Source: CAYVAP01 sp964343195
Lineage (GTDB): Bacteria; Bacteroidota; Bacteroidia; J057
Assembly (NCBI GenBank): GCA_964343195.1
Contig: CAYFIR010000158.1
Coordinates: 1 to 13,677, forward strand
Direction of reading: 5' to 3'
Length of the DNA stretch: 13,677 nt
In this document: positions 1 through 6,492 of the stretch, one piece after another
Layout: each line of letters opens with the position of its first letter
Position numbering within the stretch: the first letter of the stretch is position 1
Position numbers and translations under genes: made by a program
Notes under the pieces: generated by a model
Database searches by the model: none
What the model was told of the DNA's origin: nothing
The model's input: only the letters and a program-made list of their open reading frames with translations

Positions 1-17
1 GCGTAGCCCAGGCAACT

Positions 18-38
18 TTCAACCTTGAACTTTGAACC
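18..38. repeat. Short TTGAAC-type iteration in non-coding DNA
   Basis: The stretch contains TTCAA, a 2-base spacer and TTGAA as an inverted pair (18-29). TTGAAC is then repeated directly at 25-30 and 32-37. From memory, strings of this kind are common between genes in Bacteroidota genomes. No coding frame is visible here and the function is unknown. Confidence 0.4.
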
Positions 39-63
39 GCGAAACTAATGTCTAGTGGACAGG

Positions 64-124
64 ATTCGTAATTTCCCGTTCTGCGGGATTTCGCTGCGCT
101 CAACGTGGTCAATAATTCGTAATT
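64..124. repeat. Direct repeat ATTCGTAATT flanking a small hairpin
   Basis: The 10-mer ATTCGTAATT occurs at 64-73 and again at 115-124. Between the copies lies a perfect 5-bp stem (TCCCG 74-78 with CGGGA 84-88, loop TTCTG), followed by a TCGCTGCGCTCAAC segment. The arrangement resembles a small REP-like or degenerate miniature element. No transposase and no terminal inverted repeats were found, so the nature of the element is inference. It lies in the roughly 300-bp gene-free stretch before the first lipoprotein gene. Confidence 0.4.
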
Positions 125-166
125 AAAAGTGCTAATGTTCAGCTACTTGTTCCATTTTCAACTGGG

Positions 167-194
167 TTGATATTTCATTCTGAAGTCACTTTTG
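167..194 (+). promoter_or_regulatory. Candidate Bacteroidota-type promoter for the first DUF4249 gene
   Basis: TTG at 167-169 is followed after 17 bases by CACTTTTG at 187-194. The Bacteroidota primary sigma factor prefers TTG, about 17-23 bases, then TAnnTTTG, so this site has one mismatch in the -7 element. It would give a leader of roughly 100 nt before the ATG at 302. That leader contains a small AGGAA/TTCCT dyad (214-226). A single weak match of this kind can occur by chance. Confidence 0.22.
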
Positions 195-301
195 AGGGTA
201 CTTACATACCTGAAGGAATCTTTCCTCCTGGATCCCAAATCGATTTGTCAAATGATGCCATCCCGTGGATCCCTATTTTCCATGAACCGAGAACTCCGGT
301 T

Positions 302-1435
302 ATGAATGCTAAGCCTATTCTGTGGACGCTATTCCCAATACTAGCGATCCTCATCGCATGTACAGAGTCTTATTCGCCCGATCTGGCAGAGCTGGACCGA
401 CTCGTGGTAGCTGATGGTTTTGTCACCAATGGCCCTGGTCCATATACGGTAAAGCTAGCCTATTCGGGGGTTCCGTATTTTCCCATTTCTGATGCCCAGG
501 TATATATCGTGGAAGATGACGGCGATCGGCATCAACTGATCGAGCGGGAACCAGGCATCTATCTAACAGATTCCCTGAGGTTCCGCGCACGACGGGGCAG
601 GTCATATAAACTTCTGTTTGAGCTGGACGGAAATCGTCGATACGAGTCTCCTTTCAAGGAAATCCTGGACAATCCCGGCATTGATACGGTAACAGCAGCG
701 GAAGAATGGAGGTACTTTGACGAACTACAGAAAGAGATTCCTGGATATCAGTTCTATGTGACGACCAAGCCAGCCCCAAACCGGGACTATTTTTTTCTTT
801 GGCGAATGGAGGGGACATATCAATATACCGCCGATTTTCTGGCGAGCTATTACTTCGCAGGAAGCCTGGTAAGAATTTATAATAGCTACGAATACTATAC
901 GTGCTGGCGGACCTACCTATTAAGTCAGATGGCCGCTGGGGACACACGTACCTTGCAGACCAAACAAATTGTAGGCAGGCCCCTGACCTTCATAAAAGGA
1001 AATAACAAGAAGCTCTCCCATCGCTTTAGCCTGTTGACACAGCAGCTATCCGTAGACAAGGAGACATACGATTTCTGGAGTGCCGTGATCAGCATGGGAT
1101 TTTCTTCCTCCACTCTGTACAGCACACAACCCTATCTAATCAAGGGAAATGTGAGCAATATTCAGGATCCTGAGGAAGTCGTACTGGGATATTTTACCGT
1201 AGGAGGAGTTGATGAAATGCGGGTTTTCACAAATCGTCCGATTGAATTTCCGGTAACTTATCCACCCTGCCAGTATGACTATGACAATTTGCCCCTGATC
1301 TATTTTCTCCCCCCATCCGAATGGCCCATATTCATAACCCTTGACCCAGAGGGTCGCAGAGCGATTTCCAATCCTGGATGCATTGACTGTCGGGAACTAG
1401 GCGGAAAGCTATCACCACCCGACTGGTGGGAGTAG
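302..1435 (+). CDS. DUF4249-family surface lipoprotein (copy A)
   Basis: This 377-residue protein begins at the ATG at 302. The reading frame stays open upstream to 167, but only this start gives a classical lipoprotein signal: a hydrophobic stretch ending in LIAC with the lipidated Cys at residue 20. The mature part is beta-rich. It carries the DUF4249 hallmarks of an N-terminal VVADGFVTNGPGPYTVKL-type segment and a C-terminal GCIDCRELGG...PPDWWE tail (Cys360, Cys363). Exactly four cysteines follow the lipidated one, in the same order as in the paralogue at 5280-6419. The two proteins look roughly half identical, for example TQPYLIKGNV is shared. DUF4249 proteins are recurrently encoded beside TonB-dependent receptors in Bacteroidota, and a role as surface-exposed substrate-binding cap is inferred. 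This copy has no receptor directly next to it and is probably a separate transcription unit. Its ligand is unknown. Confidence 0.85.
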   Translation: MNAKPILWTLFPILAILIACTESYSPDLAELDRLVVADGFVTNGPGPYTVKLAYSGVPYFPISDAQVYIVEDDGDRHQLIEREPGIYLTDSLRFRARRGRSYKLLFELDGNRRYESPFKEILDNPGIDTVTAAEEWRYFDELQKEIPGYQFYVTTKPAPNRDYFFLWRMEGTYQYTADFLASYYFAGSLVRIYNSYEYYTCWRTYLLSQMAAGDTRTLQTKQIVGRPLTFIKGNNKKLSHRFSLLTQQLSVDKETYDFWSAVISMGFSSSTLYSTQPYLIKGNVSNIQDPEEVVLGYFTVGGVDEMRVFTNRPIEFPVTYPPCQYDYDNLPLIYFLPPSEWPIFITLDPEGRRAISNPGCIDCRELGGKLSPPDWWE

Positions 1436-1782
1436 TTGTTTCCTGTTGTGAAAATCAGCCAGTCACATCAGGTCCATAGCAGCAAAAAACCTCCATTTCG
1501 ACCGAGATTAGAACCAGCCTTATAACAGAAAAATTCGTTATTTGGGCACCCTATCCATGTGCTGAACTCCTGATCAGCCCGTTTTATGCAAACGATTCCA
1601 TAAGCATCCAGATCCGTTTAGCAGCCTCTGTAATTTTCTTTTTGGGGTTCAGGGAATCGGCAAAGGGAACTGATGGCAGGGATCGAAAATCGATCATGCT
1701 TCTCTCAAAACCTGATGACACAATGGGTAACACGTTGACAAAGATTAGGAGCCAATCTGACGGGGTGACAACTCCCCTTTAT
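1436..1782. other. Non-coding gap with small dyads before the receptor operon
   Basis: This 347-bp stretch holds no convincing gene. A frame open from a TTG at 1642 into the next gene has no signal sequence or recognisable domain in its first 47 residues. Two small symmetric sequences are visible: GATCGA-AAA-TCGATC at 1681-1695, and GGGG (1762-1765) facing CCCC (1774-1777) just before the ATG at 1783. Either could be regulatory, but neither has a T-run or a known operator match. I found no promoter matching the Bacteroidota consensus with correct spacing, although the operon promoter should lie here. Confidence 0.4.
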
Positions 1783-2505
1783 ATGAAATACATTTCCCTG
1801 GCCGCCTCTTTCCTATGGTTGATAGCTGGATTTTCAGCCGGTTTCGCACAGGATGCTGTAGACTGGACCCAAAGCCAGGAGCGCGAGGTGTATGGCTCCA
1901 ATGACTACCTGTTTTCCGGTCAGGTTTACCTGCCAGAGTATCGTGGAGCCGATGGCCACCCTTTCTATCGTCTGCCTGACTGGCAGGTTGGCAGGATCTA
2001 CCTTCGGGATCAGGCCTCACCCGAGATCAGGCTCATGTACAATCTGGTCACCCAGCGGGTAGTGGTTTTCCATAAACCAACAGGAGCCCCTCCTGTTTCA
2101 CTGACTCTCCCCATCCAAATGGTAGATTCATTTCGGATAGCAGGGGAACTGTTCGTACGCGATCAATATGCGGGCGAGGGCATTTCCGAAGCAGGTTTTG
2201 TCCAGCAAATCTATCAGGGCGGATTTGCAGTTTACCGCAGCATCAACAAGCGCTATACCCCTAACTCATCGGGCATGTATCCCATAGGCACTTACGGAGA
2301 GAACGAAGTGCGATTCTGGGTTCATATGCCTGATCAGGACGATTGGCAGTCCTTTTCATCCCCAAGGTCCATGATAAAATTTCTCACTGAGGACAACCGG
2401 GACCTGCGCAAAGCAGTCAAAAAAGCCCGACGCCAGGAGGTCATTTCCCTAAAATCTCCCAGTCTCTCCCAGCTCACTCTCCTATTAAAAATGTGCGATG
2501 AATAA
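1783..2505 (+). CDS. Secreted protein of unknown function, first gene of the receptor operon
   Basis: This is a 240-residue protein with a signal peptide (roughly residues 1-22, hydrophobic core then GFA-Q), so it is exported to the periplasm or outer membrane. There is no lipobox Cys. The start is placed at 1783 because it sits directly on the signal peptide; a longer frame back to a TTG at 1642 adds nothing recognisable. The mature protein has a beta-type region with a GHPFYRLPDWQVG stretch (residues 58-70), a VVVFH strand and an FVQQIYQGGFAVYR segment (139-152). It ends in a basic helical tail with LRKAVKKARR (208-217). I recall similar secreted proteins next to TonB receptors in Bacteroidota, but I know no domain name for them. 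Its last 8 bases overlap the receptor start, so translational coupling is likely and a role in the receptor complex is inferred. Confidence 0.75.
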   Translation: MKYISLAASFLWLIAGFSAGFAQDAVDWTQSQEREVYGSNDYLFSGQVYLPEYRGADGHPFYRLPDWQVGRIYLRDQASPEIRLMYNLVTQRVVVFHKPTGAPPVSLTLPIQMVDSFRIAGELFVRDQYAGEGISEAGFVQQIYQGGFAVYRSINKRYTPNSSGMYPIGTYGENEVRFWVHMPDQDDWQSFSSPRSMIKFLTEDNRDLRKAVKKARRQEVISLKSPSLSQLTLLLKMCDE

Positions 2506-5290
2506 ACCGCCAAGAGCACTACGATCCATTTGGCTCATCCTGATTACCTGCGTGGGGATGGGATCTCTGTCGGCCCAGCAAACCATGATTTCGACCGACT
2601 GGAATGGCCTCTCATTTGAGCAATTTGTCCAAAAAGCCGAGGCAGAGTTTGATCTCAGGTTTTTCTACGAATCATTTGACGCCAGCAGGATAGGACCAGC
2701 AAAGGTCAGTGAACCCAGGCCCCTGATTGCTTTTCTCAATGATTGGCTAGCAGCAGTGGACTTCTCTGCAACTGAGGACAAGGCGGGATTTGTGTATGTC
2801 CTGCCAGGTGAACCGATCAGGTTACAGTTAACTGAGGGCATCTATCCTGGCGCTGAATCTACGGCAGAGCCGATTACCCGACGGGCCGACTCACTCCTGA
2901 CCGTGGTGCAATCCTCAGAGTTCATTCCCAAGGTATTTACGGTCGGTACCCGACGCGAAGGTCTGGGGCAGGAGCGCGTCACCCTGGAGGGTCAGGTGTT
3001 CGATTGGGAGACCGATGCCCCCATTCCGCAGGCCTCTCTCATGTTTGTCAACCTGGAGCGTGGACTTTTGGCCGATGACGAAGGCCGTTTTCAAATCAGC
3101 CTTCCCAGAGGCACCCACACCCTGCTGGTGCGGAATATGGGCCACGAAGAAACCCGGATAACGGTGGAGTTGCTGTCCTCTGGGGCCATGACCATACAAC
3201 TGATTCCTCAGCCGATACAACTGGATGATGTGGTAATCTCTTCCGAAAGGGACAATCCCGTGCAGAATACCATGATGGGATTTGAGCGAATTGCCACCCG
3301 TGCCGCAAAGGAAATTCCGGTCGTACTGGGAGAAAGGGACTTACTAAAAGTAGCCAACCTCCTACCGGGGGTTCAGAATGTAGGCGAAGGAAGCGGAGGC
3401 TACAATGTGCGGGGAGCACCTGCCGACCAGAATATGTTTTACCTGGAGAAGGTGCCGGTTTACAACACTTCTCACATGTTTGGTTTCTTCTCCGCCTTTC
3501 ACTCCGGCGCACTCTCGGGCTTTTCGCTGTACAAGAGCAACGTCCCCAGTGAATATGGAGGGCGACTGGCAGCGACCTTTGAACTGGAAGGACGAGAGGC
3601 CAGCAGGGAAAAATTTCAAATGGAAGGCTCAATCAGTCCCGTAACGGGCAGCATGATCTGGGGTGTACCTATCGCAAAGGGAAAGAGCAGCCTGCTGGTC
3701 AGCGCGAGATCGACCTACTCCAACTGGATACTGCGACAAATTCCCAATGAAGATTTTCGCAACAGCGACATCTACTTTGGAGATGCGACAGCATTGCTTG
3801 CTTTTGAGCCCAATGACCGCAACCAAATCCGTGTCTTTGGCTATGCCAGCCTGGATGACACCCAGTTTGGCCTTGACAACAGTTTCCGCAACCAGAACCT
3901 GGGTGGCTCAGCCAGTTGGCTGCATTTTTTCAATGACCGCAATGACCTGGAAGTTATCCTGGTTCACAGCCAGCTTGGACTGGATGTAGCGGACTCGACC
4001 GTTCGCAGTGAGGCATACTCGATGTCCAACTCCCTGGGACATTCGGAGTTCAGGGCGGCCATTACCCTACGCCCGACAGACAAACATCGGATCAGGATCG
4101 GAGCCAACAGCATCCTCTACCGCAACGACCGCGGCACCTTTGGACCATTGGATTCGGTGAGCCAGATCAGCCCTATCGAACTGGGGCTGGAGCAGGGCAT
4201 CGAAACAGGCTTCTTTATCGAAGATGACTTTAGGATCAATGAAAGGATCTCTCTGCAAGCTGGATTGAGATACAACCTCTATACCTTCCTCGGGCCAGCC
4301 AATGTGTACTCCTATCCGGAAGGCAGGGCTACCCTGCGGGGTACCGTAATTGACACCACTACGTTTGGGAATTTCTCTCCCGTGAAGACGTATGGTGGAC
4401 TGGACTGGCGCGTCAGTGGAAAAATAGCCCTGACGACCAATTTATCCATCAAGGCTTCACTTAACAGGCTGCACCAGTTCTCCTTTCTCATGTCCAATAC
4501 CATCGCCCTTTCCCCCACGGACAAGTGGAAATTGGCTGACGCCAATATCCGCCCGATGGTAGGCGATCAGGCATCACTCGGGCTGTATGGGAATTTTGAA
4601 GGCAGGTATGAAGGGCAGTACCAGGCTTCGGTTGAAGGGTACCTGAAGAGGGTGAGCAATCTCGTAGAATACCGCGATGGCGCCAACCTGCTGGTCAACG
4701 AGGTACCCGAGTGGGATATTCTACAGGGAGACCTCAATGCCTATGGCGTCGAATTCATGCTGCGAAAAACTAGTGGGAGACTCACGGGATGGGGCAATTA
4801 CACCTACTCCCGCTCCATCGTCACCGTAGATGGAACTGGCCAGGAGCAAAAAATCAACTTTGGCCAGCCCTACCCCGCCAACTACGACAGGCCACATTCT
4901 GCCAATCTATCGCTGGCTTTCCGCGCCACCCGCCAAATTGGCTTTTCCTGCAACGTAGTTTACTCCACGGGCAGGCCTATCACCTACCCCACCACTGTCT
5001 ATTACCTGAACGGAACAAGACTGGTCAACTTTACCAGCCGAAATGAGTACCGTCTTCCCGATTACTTCCGGGTGGACCTGGCCCTGAATTTCGAAGGTAA
5101 CCTCCTCGCAAAAAAGCTCGCTCATGGCAGCTGGTCCTTTTCTGTGTACAACATCACTGGCCGCGACAATGTCTATACGGCTTTCTTTTCCTCCAACTCC
5201 GGTCAGATTCAGGGATACAAGATGTCCATTTTCGCCATACCGGTATTCTCGGTTACCTACAACTTCAAACTCGGCAATTATGACAGCTAA
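2498..5290 (+). CDS. TonB-dependent outer-membrane receptor with STN and carboxypeptidase-regulatory-like domains
   Basis: This 930-residue protein has a signal peptide (about 1-26, ending SLSAQ). An STN-like secretin/signalling domain follows (about 36-103), then a carboxypeptidase-regulatory-like beta domain (about 162-236, beginning VTLEGQVFDWETDAPIPQAS). The TonB plug spans about 262-370 (NLLPGVQNVGEGSGGYNVRG, then SEYGGRLAATFE). A 22-strand-type barrel fills the rest and ends in an aromatic beta strand (VTYNFKL). Such receptors import a ligand across the outer membrane using TonB-ExbBD energy. The ATG at 2498 overlaps the preceding gene by 8 bp, and the downstream DUF4249 gene overlaps its end by 11 bp, so the three are probably co-translated. 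The STN domain often contacts a FecR-type anti-sigma factor, but no FecI/FecR pair is visible here. In the plug, LEKVPVYN replaces the commoner LDGVPVYN. Substrate unknown. Confidence 0.93.
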   Translation: MNKPPRALRSIWLILITCVGMGSLSAQQTMISTDWNGLSFEQFVQKAEAEFDLRFFYESFDASRIGPAKVSEPRPLIAFLNDWLAAVDFSATEDKAGFVYVLPGEPIRLQLTEGIYPGAESTAEPITRRADSLLTVVQSSEFIPKVFTVGTRREGLGQERVTLEGQVFDWETDAPIPQASLMFVNLERGLLADDEGRFQISLPRGTHTLLVRNMGHEETRITVELLSSGAMTIQLIPQPIQLDDVVISSERDNPVQNTMMGFERIATRAAKEIPVVLGERDLLKVANLLPGVQNVGEGSGGYNVRGAPADQNMFYLEKVPVYNTSHMFGFFSAFHSGALSGFSLYKSNVPSEYGGRLAATFELEGREASREKFQMEGSISPVTGSMIWGVPIAKGKSSLLVSARSTYSNWILRQIPNEDFRNSDIYFGDATALLAFEPNDRNQIRVFGYASLDDTQFGLDNSFRNQNLGGSASWLHFFNDRNDLEVILVHSQLGLDVADSTVRSEAYSMSNSLGHSEFRAAITLRPTDKHRIRIGANSILYRNDRGTFGPLDSVSQISPIELGLEQGIETGFFIEDDFRINERISLQAGLRYNLYTFLGPANVYSYPEGRATLRGTVIDTTTFGNFSPVKTYGGLDWRVSGKIALTTNLSIKASLNRLHQFSFLMSNTIALSPTDKWKLADANIRPMVGDQASLGLYGNFEGRYEGQYQASVEGYLKRVSNLVEYRDGANLLVNEVPEWDILQGDLNAYGVEFMLRKTSGRLTGWGNYTYSRSIVTVDGTGQEQKINFGQPYPANYDRPHSANLSLAFRATRQIGFSCNVVYSTGRPITYPTTVYYLNGTRLVNFTSRNEYRLPDYFRVDLALNFEGNLLAKKLAHGSWSFSVYNITGRDNVYTAFFSSNSGQIQGYKMSIFAIPVFSVTYNFKLGNYDS

Positions 5291-6419
5291 GACACACGTG
5301 TGGCTGGGCTTTGCCCTGCTGGTATTGACTGCCTGCACTGAACCATTTTCCCCGGAGCTGAAAGAATCAGATCAGATGCTGGTAGTCGATGGCATCGTGA
5401 CAGATGATCCCGGCCCCTATATCGTGAAGCTTTCCTATTCAGGGATAGCCAACGAGGCTGTTACCAATGCAGATGTATTCATTGTCGAGCAGGACGGGGA
5501 CCGACACCCGCTTGCAGAACATAGCCCCGGTGAGTATCGCAGCGATTCACTTGCATTTCGTGGGCAGGTAGGGAAGTCATACCGACTGGAATTCACCCTG
5601 GAAAGCGGTGGAGAGTACGAAACGCCTTTTCAGGAACTGCTTGACAACCCTGGCGTCGACACCATTACCGCAGAGGCACAACTCCGCTACTTTGATGACA
5701 TCCAGCGCGAGGTCAATGGATATGAGTTCCAGATCACGAGCAATTCCTCTGAAAACCGGGACCATTTTTACTTCTGGCAAATGAGTGCTACTTACAAGTA
5801 CGCTGCCGAATACATCACCTATTTTATCTTCTCAGACTCCCTGATTCCCGTTGCAGAACCCGACCAGTACAATTACTTCTATTGCTGGCGAAGGGATCCA
5901 AACAACCCAATGGCAGCCGGAAGCACCCGAGGCCTTCAGCAAAAAAAGATCATCCGCAAACCGCTGCTCTTCGTACCGGGAGATGACAATAAGCTATCTC
6001 TGCGCTACAGCCTATTGGTACGCCAATATTCCGTCAGCGAGCAGTCCTACGAATTTTGGGAAGGAGTGATAGGACAGGGGGCCATCTCGACCTCTCTGTT
6101 CAATACCCAGCCTTACCTGATCAAGGGAAATGTGACCAATGTAGAAGATTCCGCAGAGATCGTACTGGGGAATTTCACCGTTGCAGGGGTCAGAGAAAAG
6201 CGAGTCTATGTAAACCGCCCTACAGAATTCAGCCTGCCTCCCACCAATTGTATTCTCGATCTGGAAGGCTACGAATCACTCTTTTTGCCTCCGGTCCCCA
6301 CGGGAGAAGTACTCGTCACTGTTACCGAAGACAGCTCAAGGGCTATTGCCGGAGGAGGCTGTATCGACTGCCGACAGCTGGGGGGAGTGATAACTCCACC
6401 AGACTGGTGGGAGGAATAA
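5280..6419 (+). CDS. DUF4249-family surface lipoprotein (copy B, receptor partner)
   Basis: This is a 379-residue lipoprotein. The ATG at 5280 overlaps the receptor stop by 11 bp and is directly followed by a signal sequence ending LTAC, with lipidated Cys19; longer starts inside the receptor gene are not credible. The body matches copy A throughout: DGIVTDDPGPYIVKLSYSG near the N-terminus, LDNPGVDTITAE in the middle, TQPYLIKGNV later, and a C-terminal GCIDCRQLGG...PPDWWEE tail (Cys361, Cys364). It keeps exactly four cysteines after the lipid anchor (FYCW, TNC, CxxC), consistent with two disulphides. The position directly behind the receptor makes it the obvious cognate cap or substrate-binding lipoprotein, comparable in genetic logic to SusD next to SusC. 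That comparison is by context only, not by sequence similarity. Confidence 0.9.
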   Translation: MTAKTHVWLGFALLVLTACTEPFSPELKESDQMLVVDGIVTDDPGPYIVKLSYSGIANEAVTNADVFIVEQDGDRHPLAEHSPGEYRSDSLAFRGQVGKSYRLEFTLESGGEYETPFQELLDNPGVDTITAEAQLRYFDDIQREVNGYEFQITSNSSENRDHFYFWQMSATYKYAAEYITYFIFSDSLIPVAEPDQYNYFYCWRRDPNNPMAAGSTRGLQQKKIIRKPLLFVPGDDNKLSLRYSLLVRQYSVSEQSYEFWEGVIGQGAISTSLFNTQPYLIKGNVTNVEDSAEIVLGNFTVAGVREKRVYVNRPTEFSLPPTNCILDLEGYESLFLPPVPTGEVLVTVTEDSSRAIAGGGCIDCRQLGGVITPPDWWEE

Positions 6420-6423
6420 TGTT

Positions 6424-6446
6424 GGGGCTTTGAGCTATCAAGCCCC
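6424..6446 (+). terminator. Intercistronic stem-loop, possible attenuator
   Basis: GGGGCTT (6424-6430) pairs perfectly with AAGCCCC (6440-6446) around a 9-base loop. It lies 5 bases after the stop of the DUF4249 gene and before the plug-like gene. No T-run follows, so full termination is doubtful. Partial termination, or mRNA stabilisation giving less of the last gene than of the receptor, is possible. Confidence 0.35.
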
Positions 6447-6492
6447 CTAAACCTTGCGCTACTTACGAATCAGGAACTGTCAATCCCAGCCC

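Noticed and set aside
167..301. Upstream extension of the first DUF4249 gene by 45 codons
   Set aside because: It would bury the lipoprotein signal sequence inside the protein; the ATG at 302 places the LIAC lipobox correctly.
1762..1780. GGGG/CCCC hairpin followed by TTTAT as a terminator just before the ATG at 1783
   Set aside because: The stem is only 4 bp and a terminator directly before a start codon makes little sense, so it is mentioned only as a minor dyad.
1642..1782. Upstream extension of the secreted 240-residue protein from a TTG
   Set aside because: The added 47 residues resemble no domain and would precede a clear signal peptide starting at 1783.
3096..3632. 178-codon open frame on the - strand
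   Set aside because: It is antisense to the conserved plug region of the receptor, has a low-complexity Pro/Arg/Ser composition and matches nothing recognisable.
3808..3945. Repeated AATGACCGCAA in the receptor gene as a possible DNA repeat element
   Set aside because: Both copies encode NDRN turns between barrel strands; they reflect protein structure rather than a DNA element.
5124..5279. Upstream extension of the second DUF4249 gene within the receptor gene
   Set aside because: It lies fully inside the receptor coding sequence in another frame and would displace the lipoprotein signal.
6056..6433. 125-codon open frame overlapping the end of the second DUF4249 gene
   Set aside because: It is in an alternative frame of a well-supported gene, and its Arg/Gly-rich translation is typical of an out-of-frame reading.
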